From positions 3,267,001 through 3,331,000 of the forward strand of contig JAXDDX010000013.1 of NCBI GenBank assembly GCA_034670405.1: a DNA stretch of 64,000 bases, in the 5' to 3' direction. The DNA is from Hoplostethus atlanticus. Its lineage: Eukaryota > Chordata > Actinopteri > Trachichthyiformes > Trachichthyidae. The translations under genes and the position numbers were made by a program. The notes under the pieces were generated by a model. That model searched no databases. It was given only the letters and a program-made list of their open reading frames with translations, and was not told the DNA's origin. The first letter of the stretch is position 1. Each line of letters begins with the position of its first letter. Of the stretch, positions 49,205 to 57,722 are shown in pieces.

Positions 49205-50446
49205 CTAACCTCTGCGCAGGTCTGAAACACCTGTGTGTGATATTCTCTGCCCTGTGCTGACGTCAGCTCCTTCAGGTCATGTCCAGAGGAAAACACCGGG
49301 CCATTTGCTGGCACACACACACACAAATGACAAAGTTAGAATAATCTCTCTATCTCTCTCTATCACACACACTCACAATATCAATACCTACCTGATATGA
49401 CAATAACTCTGAGATCGTCACTGTCGACATCAGTTAGGATGTTCTCTCTTAGTGATTCCAACATGGACAAGGACAGAGCATTCCTCTTTCTGGGATTGTT
49501 CAATATAATTTTCCTGAAAAATAAAAAGCCATTAACATTAGCATTAGGGCCTAAAATGTGGTTTGAATTTGTTGCAGAAATTCTCTATGAAACTGATATT
49601 TAAGTATAGGGATCAACAGTATTCCCTTCACGAACAAGAGCTACAGTAATCCTATAATATTGTTTAGGACGAACACTATACAAATATCACAACTAACCTA
49701 TAACTCTATATGAATATTATAGTGATACCATAAGAGATTAAAAAAAAAAATACCATAAAGTATGATACAGTCACTGTAATGTAAACTCCCCATTAAATAC
49801 CAAACACTGCTGTAAGCCCTATGACAGTGGTGCCCAACCCAGTCCTCAAGTGCCCCTTGTCCTGCAGGTTTTAGCTCCAGCTCTAGCTCTACCTGATAGT
49901 TGGTTTCAGGTAAAACCTGCAGGACATGGGGCAGTTGAGGACTGGGTTGGGCACCACTGCCCTATGCGGTATGAATATGCCCTATAGCAGTGGTTCTCAA
50001 GCCTGGTCCTCAGGTGAATGCAATTAACTGCCTGGTAGGAAAGAAACCCAGCAGGGCTGTGGGTCCCGAGGACCACCGGGCGGCAGGTTGGCCTAGCGGT
50101 TAGAGAGGCCGACCCATCACCAAACGCACAGTTGTTGGAACACAATTTACCAGAAGACCCTAACGACTCGTACACAGTTTAACGCCATATTTTATGAGGT
50201 GTGTACGTTTGCCAAAAAGCAAGATAGACATATTTTTCAACGACGGCGCACTCTTCTCTTCAATACTCTCCAACTAAAATGTTGGGCACACTGACATAAT
50301 AAGTCACTCAACCTTATTCCGTTGTTTTGCTGCCTCACGGTCAGCGGCTCCGTTTGAGTCTGAGTGTACAAACGCGTCCCGGTCGGCGGTGTTAACCTGC
50401 TGAGCTGAACTACTGTTACAGCTCTGCACAGTAAATTACGGGCCAT
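47247..50446 (-). CDS. ECHDC3: ECHDC3, mitochondrial enoyl-CoA hydratase domain-containing protein 3
   Basis: Exons in transcript order: 50446-50313, 49513-49392, 49307-49210, 49099-48899, 48320-48142, 47400-47247. Phases match at every GT-AG border; 888 nt encode 295 aa (human about 303). The N-terminus ([18 protein letters not shown]) is basic and amphipathic, as expected for mitochondrial import. The crotonase fold is evident: oxyanion-hole segments [10 protein letters not shown] (exon 3) and [11 protein letters not shown] (exon 4), then the C-terminal helices. The two glutamates that catalyse hydration in classical crotonase (E144 in GGGCEL, E164 in QPEILLG) are replaced here, reading AAGCQL and TPGVNVG. 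The human protein shows the same, so it is unlikely to be an ordinary hydratase; its true reaction is unsettled. It is tail to tail with USP6NL and head to head with PROSER2. Confidence 0.95.
47401..48141 (-). other. ECHDC3 intron 5
   Basis: Holds family D copy 2 (47810-47990) and a hAT-like fragment (48015-48082). Confidence 0.55.
47810..47990. repeat. Dispersed repeat family D, copy 2
   Basis: Counterpart of 18115-18290, sharing 'gtgacaagtagcaacgtccc', 'ggtttatgggaaatgtggtc' and 'gaggctaccgattatct'. Confidence 0.65.
48142..48320 (-). CDS. ECHDC3: ECHDC3 exon 5
   Basis: Reads [20 protein letters not shown] then [20 protein letters not shown], the conserved crotonase region after the active site. 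It ends with 'ag', completed to Arg by exon 6. Confidence 0.96.
48321..48898 (-). other. ECHDC3 intron 4
   Basis: 578 bases, AT-rich, with no recognised exon; a weak family A trace may lie near 48790-48850. Confidence 0.45.
48899..49099 (-). CDS. ECHDC3: ECHDC3 exon 4 (second oxyanion-hole segment)
   Basis: Reads [60 protein letters not shown] and ends PRK; 67 codons in phase 0. It includes the glycine-rich turn, with Gln and Gly at the two positions that are catalytic glutamates in crotonase. Confidence 0.97.
49125..49202. repeat. (GT)39 microsatellite filling most of ECHDC3 intron 3
   Basis: 78 uninterrupted bases within a 110-base intron (49100-49209). On the transcript strand it is (AC)39 starting 7 bases after the exon 3 border. 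Confidence 0.95.
49210..49307 (-). CDS. ECHDC3: ECHDC3 exon 3 (first oxyanion-hole segment)
   Basis: Reads (A)[20 protein letters not shown] then [12 protein letters not shown], nearly identical to human [20 protein letters not shown]. Confidence 0.96.
49392..49513 (-). CDS. ECHDC3: ECHDC3 exon 2
   Basis: Reads [20 protein letters not shown] then [20 protein letters not shown], equivalent to human NIVLSNPKKRNTLSLAMLKS. Confidence 0.95.
49817..49967. mobile_element. hAT-type fold-back MITE
   Basis: The element is 49825-49959 (135 bp). 'cagtggtgcccaacccagtc' pairs with its complement at the right end; the arms match over nearly 50 bases with two mismatches. The flanks 'ccctatga' and 'ccctatgc' agree at 7 of 8 positions, fitting an 8-bp duplication. 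Confidence 0.85.
49988..50125. mobile_element. Truncated hAT-like MITE abutting a tRNA-SINE-like head
   Basis: 'cagtggttctcaagcctggt' at 49988 and 'gtgggtcccgaggaccacc' near 50060 form inverted ends, but the last bases of the right end are missing. At 50083 'ggcggcaggttggcctagcg' + 'gttagagagg' follows, an A-box-like SINE start. The body of the SINE is absent. Confidence 0.5.
50313..50446 (-). CDS. ECHDC3: ECHDC3 exon 1 (mitochondrial presequence)
   Basis: The ATG at 50446 opens [20 protein letters not shown] and on to [10 protein letters not shown](R). It is Arg-rich and without acidic residues for 31 residues, as in import presequences. The frame is open upstream to 50482 but has no earlier ATG. 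Confidence 0.9.
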
Positions 50447-52000
50447 GTTTGTGGTTTTCACTTCTTCACCTTGTCCTGTCAAAAGACACAGTAGAGTACG
50501 AAGAGCAGAACTCCCACTCTACTCCAATTTCCGGATACAACAAACGTCATCACGTAGCGCGACGTGTAAAACGTAAAAAAGTGCAGATTGTTTATTTTCT
50601 TCAATGGATGTTTTTTGTTCGTTTCTTTGTTTTAATGTAAACATAATAAAAATTCATTACAATATGCATTTCAAAAAACACAAGCAGCGTGTTAAAAAAC
50701 AACTCAACGATTGAATTAAATTGTTCTTGAATATGAGCTGTGGTTTAAAATTGTGCACCAGAATTTGCTTTCAACTTTTTAGTGCTAATGGAAATGTAGC
50801 AATGTAACAGGTTGACAACTTGTTGCAACCCTGTAAACAAATCTTCTAATGGGCATTTATTTGTGGGTCCAAGAATTGAAAACGTTTGGGAACCCCTGCA
50901 ATGCAAAGCTGTTGGTCAATATTCTCTTACTTAAATGTGCTTGATTACCTACATCTACATAGATTATTTAAAAAAAAGAAAAAGAAAAAGAGGACAGAGA
51001 GGGTGTGGAACAGCCCAAGAAGAAGATTATAATCTCGTATATCACCTATACTTAATTTAACCCATGACCCCTATAGTGTTTGTCTGCCATGTGTCCACTA
51101 GATGGCGTAGTCTACAATGAAATCTTATAATAAATATTATAAAGGATGTTATAAAAAATAAATATAAAAAGTCCCTATAGGAATATTATACACATATTCT
51201 AATAACACCATAGGATATAAAATAGCATAAAGTACCATAGAGTCTATGTAAAGTCGCTGTTAAATCCAAACGAATATTACAGTGATTTAAAATACATGCA
51301 TAGTGAAGTAGCATCTAACTATACTGATAAATTGATATGCGACAAATAATTAATTATTATCAATTATCAGCATCCCATCCAATCAGATGGAGGCTTCTTG
51401 TACTGTTTCTTGATTCAGAATTGAATTGAATTGAATTGAATTAGGCCAAGGTGACTCAAAGTGCTATGCATCACTTATGACTTACTTTACTCATTTTAAG
51501 TAATGTCATTACTTCACTTACTCCCCCCTGGCAGCAGTAATTCGTTACATACTATTACATAATTCAGCTTGATAACTCGAATCTGATGTTTAGAGAGGAG
51601 TGATGAAGTGAATTTCGTTCCTTGGCTCGTTACCAGAAAACGTAATAATACTGAGTAATGTTACAACCAGTGATATAGTAACTTGTGGGTTAACTATGAC
51701 CTCTAGCTGAAGGTCAACAACATATAACAGTCAAATAGGAATAAAACACCAATGCAATTTGCCCTTTAAAAGACCCTTCCATCAGTTTGACACTACATAC
51801 ATGTAAGGGAATATGAATAGATGAATTCACCGCATACAGATTCATGCCAGACTATGGGTAAACTCCATTCCACAGATTAAAAAAAAGGTGCGTACACGGA
51901 GTTTAGGTGGGTCTGCCTTCCACTACATCCCTGCTAACCTGAATGAAACCAAACCAGCCCCTCCACACACACTTCCTCGTTTCCACAGACCGGTCTGGGT
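50447..52000. other. Intergenic region between ECHDC3 and PROSER2
   Basis: AT-rich, with a tandem 'gaatt' run (51419-51442), a repeat of the AT-rich type also seen at 49620-49800 (51120-51300), and a fragment ending 'gtttgggaacccctg' (about 50885-50900) that resembles a hAT element end. No coding exon. Both promoters should lie at its edges; no TATA box is evident. Confidence 0.5.
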
Positions 52001-52228
52001 GGAGTTTATCCGTCGCTCAAACCTGTGCGTAACGTGCCACACTGGCCCCATTACGCACCAGGAGCTCGCCAAGTCTGCACAGCGAGACGAGCGCAGCGGG
52101 TGCGCTTTCATAACCGAGCCGAAGATCAAATATATGATTTCTACTAGAGGGTGAAAAAAACAACACAGAAACCACCGAGCGCGTGATCTGTCGCCGTCAC
52201 AGTTATGCGGTTATTGCGGAGTTGTTGG
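52001..52228 (+). promoter_or_regulatory. PROSER2: Probable PROSER2 promoter-proximal region and noncoding exon 1
   Basis: CpG-richer DNA ('cagcgagacgagcgcagcgg') leads to a strong splice donor 'gttgttgg|gtaagtcg' at 52228/52229. No ATG frame in it fits PROSER2, so it is proposed as a 5' untranslated exon. The start site is unknown. Confidence 0.4.
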
Positions 52229-53409
52229 GTAAGTCGTTGGACTATTTCATGTTTATGGGTAAACTTTTTATATATGGATTTGACCTAATATTGTCCTAAT
52301 GAAAAGTCACTATAATATTCCTATAGGGCCTTATAGACACACTACTTTATGGTCTTTCTATGTCCCATGGTATAACACTAATGTTCCTGTAGGATAGTTT
52401 TGCTGTGATTTGTATAGTACTCTTCTGAAATTTCTCACAGTTTAGGATTACTATGTATAGTTGCTTCCTTTGTTTTTGACTCCTGATAAACGCAATGCAG
52501 ACATGGGATCAACACGATTCTTTTCTTATAGAAATTATATTTGATGTCCAGATACTCACGGTTTTGCTGCTTGTTGTTGTTGTTGGTGATGGAATGGCTG
52601 CTGAGCAAATCCAACGGCTTGAATGGTGGCGAGTGTTGATGTAATGTAAAACAAACGAAGCAACATGGAGTAGGCTCAAATAAATGCTAAGTCTTTCCCT
52701 ACTATCAAAGTAATTTTACTAAACAAATGATTCAAAGAAAAGGCGACGAATAGTCAAAATAAAGCAGCGGTTGAAAACGTTTTTGTCTCTGCAGTCTGCA
52801 GAGTAGGCCTGCTCTGTGACAGGTAGTCCAACCACTCAGGGCAGTGATGATTGCTTTTTTCAATAGGGTCATTAGAACTTTTATTTTGACATCTCAGCAC
52901 ACCACTTAGTCCTTATCAGAACTACTTCAGAAAGGAACACGTAGGCTAAATCACCTACTTGACAAACAAATACTGCTTGGGGCTCCTGGGGCCAGTTTTC
53001 CAGCTATGACTATGATCCAGCATAACTGGTCCATCAGCTTTTGCCCTCTGTTGACGCTGTGCTGTAACCTTCAGAGGGTCGGGAATAAAGACGATATAGC
53101 CTTCAATCTAAATGAAAACCACACAGTGAGGAAGTCCAGCCCTAGTGGATGCACTCAGCGTTTGACCTTGAAGCACCTTTTGTTAAATCAGTCGAGCGTC
53201 AGGTTGGAGGAGACCCATATGTGTGGAGTGGGCAGTTTTCCCCCTGAGAGCTTCTGTCAGTGCAACATCATGGTGATGTGTTTGAAACTCTTTTCACTCA
53301 GACTCTGGTTGTTTATTGTCCCTTCCTCTATTTCCTAGACCCCGGTTGAAAAGAGACGATTAGATGATTCTTCAGAGTGAGACCAGACACGCTTCTGGTT
53401 TTCTCCTAG
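52229..53409 (+). other. Probable PROSER2 intron 1
   Basis: Includes an inverted copy of the AT-rich repeat (about 52290-52450). Nothing else recognised. Confidence 0.4.
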
Positions 53410-53555
53410 AGCCACTCGGGAAGACCGGTCCCCTCCATGAGATGTCCAAAGGCCAGCTGACCCCCGACCCAGTTACCATGGACGTCCGTTTGCAGGCCAA
53501 TAGTCAGCTCCACTTCGGCATCAATGGGGTGGGCAGAAGAAACTCCAGGCCGAGC
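53410..53555 (+). CDS. PROSER2: PROSER2 first coding exon
   Basis: Acceptor 'tctcctag' ends at 53409; donor 'gagc|gtgagc' follows 53555. The best start is the ATG at 53478 (context 'accATGg'), giving MDVRLQANSQLHFGINGVGR then RNSRPS. The ATG at 53442 is in the same frame and would add 12 residues. The exon ends in phase 0, which fits the next exon. A small upstream frame (53437-53460) overlaps the 53442 ATG. The N-terminal residues are not firmly matched to human from memory. Confidence 0.6.
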
Positions 53556-54814
53556 GTGAGCATTAAACAGCCCATTCTTGGTTAATGATTAATTTACTTA
53601 TTTAGGTCAATATTAAGTCTTGTTGTACCTTTATTTAATTTCACAGTGAAAAAAAGATTTACTGCATGCTTAGATCCATGCAATTTACATGTATTTATTA
53701 ATTTAGATCTAAGTGTGTGGAAGGTCTTTGTCACTGTGGATAGACGGTAGACACTCTACACCCTTATTTCATTTAAAAGCACTGATATTCAGTCGTCTAT
53801 CAGTAGTTTTAGGCCTTGTCGTTTTCTTAAATGCATTCACTACTCATCATATACAGTTCAGAGCCGATGACTGTAACTCGCCCTTGAGTGAGCAGTGTGT
53901 CGAGGTGACACAATGCAACCCGTCCTTCACTGACAGAGAAATTACACCTGCCTAACAACTTAATCCTTTTGCATGCCTTGGGGATGACATTCATTTATCA
54001 GCACACAACACAGCCAAACCGGTTCAGCTGCAGTTTTCTGGGTCTTCGTCGGATACTACAATAGGTATCATTCATCCTTTTGCTGAAACCGGCAAATCAG
54101 TTTTTAACTCATATTGGTTTCAGTTGGGTGTTGCCACAGGTGTCTTTGTGCCTGTGTGTAAAACAAAACAAGCCCCGCGTTAAACCTCGCCGTGCCACCG
54201 GTTGACTCTGTCATGTCAGCAACGGACGGATGCCCGGATCCATGGCAACCCTTGTTTGTCATGTCAACCACAAACTGAAGGTCATAACCTTAAAATAGCA
54301 CAAATAAGCACCTTCCGTTTAACCAGTGCCAATGTAATTGTGGCAATACACGGTAAGCGATCAAAACAGTGTATTGTCGTATTGTATTGTCACTGTGTGT
54401 GAGTAATGTGTACTATACTCGTGCCATTTATGTTAATCCAGTCAGATTACCTCTAGGTGCATCACCTTTTGGTTGTCGAGAATAATACCTATTCCATAAA
54501 GCCACGTGTTCTGGTTTAAAAAGACTATCTGGACTGAAAAAGACGTCATGGTGTTGCGGAAAAATCAATAGTCACCCAGCAGCCCAGCCATCAAGGCAGC
54601 GCTGTCATTGGATACCCCATTGTGTTGTGTTCAGGGACTGTGCTGTGTGAAGCAGGACAGGTAGCCATGTAGGTGAGGCAAGAGGAGGAGGAGGAGGCAG
54701 GGGCAGTCGAGGTTTAGATCCTTCCCCTAGAAGAGAGGGGCGTTTGAGCTAAATATAGGGCGGGAAAGAAGTTTGGAAGGTTGGGATGCGGGAACAAACA
54801 GCCCTGTGTTCTCT

Positions 54815-54855
<41 letters not shown>

Positions 54856-57357
54856 CAGTATGAGAAAGCCAGCTCAATGGAGTGAAACAGGGTTTTCAGT
54901 GTGATCACGACTAGAAAGGTTAAGGACAAATCTACCACTGCTTTGCATCAGTTATTGAGGGTGAGAAAATGAGCTTGACTTCTACAGCTGCAAGACAAGG
55001 AATGATGAAGCCGGTGAAGATGATGCTAGTGTACAGAACAGAAGGTTTGGTGATTGATAATGATGCACAAAGGTAAGCAGTCCCAGGTGCAGTAATAAGA
55101 AGACTCTTGCTTTGTATTGCCCCTGATAGGAAGACGAGACGCTGCAGTTCCTGAGCCAGGAGGAGCAGGAGTGCATCCTGTTCTTCGAGGAGACCATCGA
55201 CTCCCTGGAGGAGAGCCTGGAGGAGGAGGAGGAGAGAAAGCAGGGGACGGTGAAGCCCCCAGCAAGCAGTAGCCCTATTGAGGAGGTAGATGGACCCCCC
55301 ACCTTGCCCTCTGCACTGAGTGCCAGCCTCGGCCCCATGTCCCCCATCCCAGACAGACCCCCCAGTCCCAAAGACCAGGACATTATAGACCTGGTCCGAC
55401 CAGGACCAGACCTGGTCCAGACCAAAGAGCCAGTCTTCATACCAGGTACTGTACTGCTCAGCTTGGTCTAACTCAGCCTTTATTTACACTCCATTAGGAA
55501 AATAACATTGAATGTGTGGGTCTTGTATGGATCAACTACCGAGATTAAAGCTGCACTAGGTGAGATTTCTATGCAAAAATACTAAATCTTATCAGCCAAT
55601 AAGATGGACTCACCGTCCACCATCCCTTTGGTATCCTTTCATATAAAGCATTGCAGACCGGACGGGTTAAACATGAGCGTCCTGTGTGCAGTTTACTGAC
55701 GTGACATTACATGATTTCTGGATATCGAAGTTCAACGTTTTCAAACAGTTACCTCTCGCTGCCATTTGGAGCAGACGGTGTGCAAACTTGCCTAGTGCAG
55801 CTTTAACAAGATGATATTTGTAATTCATGTCAATTGAATGGAGGGAAAGGACTGAGGGATTAACCTTTTGAAATGTGTCCCTCCTAGATTTTCAGAGTAT
55901 GGTGGTGAGTCCTGACAGTCATTTTGAGCTAAAGCCAAGACGTGATCTGGTGGACAGCTTGCCTTCGGAGTACAACCCTCCATTACCCGGTAGCAGCTAT
56001 GGGTCTCCAGATAGCTACTACCCCCCAGGCTGCATCCCCACCCCGGTCCTGATTGCCCAGAAGATAGCTGAGAACCAGGCAAGTGGAACTACCAATTTCC
56101 ATCCCTCCTCCTCTCTTCACCGCCATATGAGCCTGGAGTCTGATAAGCCACCAACCTACACCTCCGACCATCCAGTCAAACAGGGCCCTCCGACCTCCAC
56201 CAAGCCCACCCGTTTCCCTGCTAACATCAGCGTGATGCTTGGCAGCAAAGAACACCACAACCAGTCGCTGTCAAATGTGAACATCCAGGAGAGGCGGGCA
56301 CAGATGCTGGCTAACCTAACGGGGACATCACACCCTCTGGAGCTGGAAGACCCTCAGCAGGCCTTGCCACAAAAGGCTCGCAATGTCCCCACTCGCAGCG
56401 TTTCCTTCAGGGATCCCACACCGGACAAATCCAGGATGGAGGCGCTGTCGAAGCTGGGCCTGACCAGGAACCGTGCCATGTCCGGGGGCATGTCTTTCCT
56501 TATCACCCCCAACAGTACCACCCCACCTCCTACCGCGGACACAGAAACCAAAATCGAGCCTCCTGTGGCCAATATTTCTAACCCAACCCAGAGCCAGACT
56601 CCTGTTGACAGAAAGCCAGAGAGGGTGCTGACAGACCCCATCAGCAGCCCTGGAGATAAACCGAGCCAGGCGAACCCCTCACCTCCGACAGTCACACGCA
56701 GCAGCTACCATGCACCTCCCTTTGAAAGCAAGCCAGCAGTATGCCCTCCGCCCGAGGTTGCCTCTTTGGACTTCAACAGCTACGGAGGGAAAACCATTGT
56801 GGTCAACCCTTCTGCTTCCTCCAAGAGCGAACCTGTGGTCTCGACAGACAGCCACGATAGCAAAACCGTCCCACCCACTCTGGCTAACCCCAGTGTCTCC
56901 AACATCTACGCAGGAAAGACCAAAGTCATGGCCTCTGCCTCTGTACCTGTGGCCAGGAGTGACCTCCCCGACATCCTCAGCTCTCACATCAACAAGAGCA
57001 AAACAATGCCATCCCCCGCCAAATCGGAAACGCTACCCTACGAGCTCAACAGTTACGGAGGGAAGACCCGAACTATATCTCCCGCCACCAGCTCAATTCC
57101 CTTTACATACAGCCCGGCGAGGACTTCCAAGGCTCCAGCCCCAAGCCCGGTCAGCAGACCTACCCGCCACCTACTCCTTCAGCCCCCAGAAAGGAGCGCC
57201 ACGGCCCTCATCTCCCGACCCCAAGCGGAAGTCCGTGTCCAAACCGCCCGCATTCCGGTCCCAAGGCATCACCGTGCAGTTTTCCGGACGGGGCGCGACA
57301 GACGAGTCACGCAGGGAAGCACTGAGGAAACTGGGGCTGCTGAAAGACACTTGCTGA
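53478..57357 (+). CDS. PROSER2: PROSER2, proline- and serine-rich protein 2
   Basis: Coding exons: 53478-53555, 55130-55445, 55888-57357. The diagnostic parts are EDETLQFLSQEEQECILFFE then ETIDSLEESLEEEEE in exon 2, and the C-terminal FRSQGITVQFSGRGATDESR then REALRKLGLLKD. Between them lie long Pro/Ser-rich, probably disordered stretches; DIIDLVRPG recalls the DVIDLV motif of the human protein. No enzyme domain is visible, and the molecular function of the family is not established. The frame that covers most of exon 3 (from 55888) stays open to 57413, but the conserved C-terminus is in another frame, so a net one-base change must lie between about 57110 and 57220: an assembly or sequencing error, or a real frameshift. 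Its neighbours are ECHDC3 (head to head) and UPF2 (tail to tail), as expected for this locus. Confidence 0.85.
53556..55129 (+). other. PROSER2 intron 2
   Basis: Contains the (CA)n run 54817-54852 and a GA-rich tract near 54680-54700. An ATG frame at 54969-55046 ends next to a GT but has no counterpart known to me. Confidence 0.5.
54817..54852. repeat. (CA)n microsatellite
   Basis: About 18 uninterrupted units. Confidence 0.95.
55130..55445 (+). CDS. PROSER2: PROSER2 coding exon 2 (acidic conserved region)
   Basis: 105 codons: EDETLQFLSQEEQECILFFE, then a Glu-rich helix-like stretch, then Pro/Ser-rich sequence with SPIPDRPPSPKDQDIIDLVR. It ends one base into an Asp codon before 'gtactg'. 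Confidence 0.93.
55446..55887 (+). other. PROSER2 intron 3, half occupied by a small transposon
   Basis: 442 bases, with the element at 55545-55806 inside. Confidence 0.7.
55545..55806. mobile_element. Non-autonomous element with TTAA borders (repeat family F, full copy)
   Basis: 262 bp. Left 'ttaaagctgcactaggtgag' and right 'cttgcctagtgcagctttaa' are inverted repeats. TTAA lies at both ends, as for TTAA-targeting transposons (piggyBac or Kolobok types). No coding frame. A diverged relative is at 27780-28140. Confidence 0.75.
55888..57357 (+). CDS. PROSER2: PROSER2 coding exon 3 (last exon, with frame change)
   Basis: The main frame reads (D)FQSMVVSPDSHFELKPRR and on through NVNIQERRAQMLANLTGTSH, RNVPTRSVSFRDPTPDKSRM and EALSKLGLTRNRAMSGGMSF. 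It carries spaced repeats of a [S/I]Y[G/A]GKT motif (56779, 56905 and 57052 regions). After about 57110 all three frames are open; the conserved end GITVQFSGRGATDESRREAL then RKLGLLKDTC and TGA (57355-57357) is in the third frame relative to 55888. Note the internal pair MEALSKLGL (56440) and REALRKLGL (C-terminus), which look like a duplicated short helix. Confidence 0.85.
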
Positions 57358-57716
57358 ACTCCGGAAGTCTTTTCCTCTCTTCACCGGTAGAGCCTGAATC
57401 TCCTGTAGTGTAGTAGCTGGTGGAGGTGGTTTAAAGACGTTTCCGTGTTTGTGTGTGAGGCGTGGTTGGAGAGAGACCTACATTTACAGTGGAATGGAGC
57501 TGGATCCTATTCAAGACCTGCACAGCCAGTTCTCTGTTCCTGGCCAAGTGAAAACTCAAACAAGTCCGACATGGTGCAGTTGCTGTACACACACCTTTGT
57601 CCAACTGTGTTATACCAACACATTGTAGACCAAGGAACTATAATAATTGTTTTACATTGTCTCTGATCCAAGACATGGTATACCTCTACACAATATACTT
57701 TAAACCAAATTGATGC

Positions 57717-57722
57717 AATAAA
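57717..57722 (+). terminator. PROSER2: PROSER2 proximal poly(A) signal AATAAA
   Basis: Canonical hexamer 360 bases after the stop. Confidence 0.5.

Larger units (their letters stand above)
49514..50312 (-). other. ECHDC3 intron 1, filled with mobile-element pieces
   Basis: Contains an AT-rich repeat (49620-49800), a hAT MITE (49825-49959), a second truncated hAT MITE (49988-50083) and a short tRNA-SINE-like piece (50083-50125). Confidence 0.65.

Noticed and set aside
50083-50125. Functional tRNA gene
   Set aside because: Only an A-box-like head is present, with no B box at the right distance and no cloverleaf.
57358-57413. Extended PROSER2 tail in the 55888 frame
   Set aside because: Not accepted as the normal C-terminus because the conserved family end is read in another frame; kept as a finding instead.
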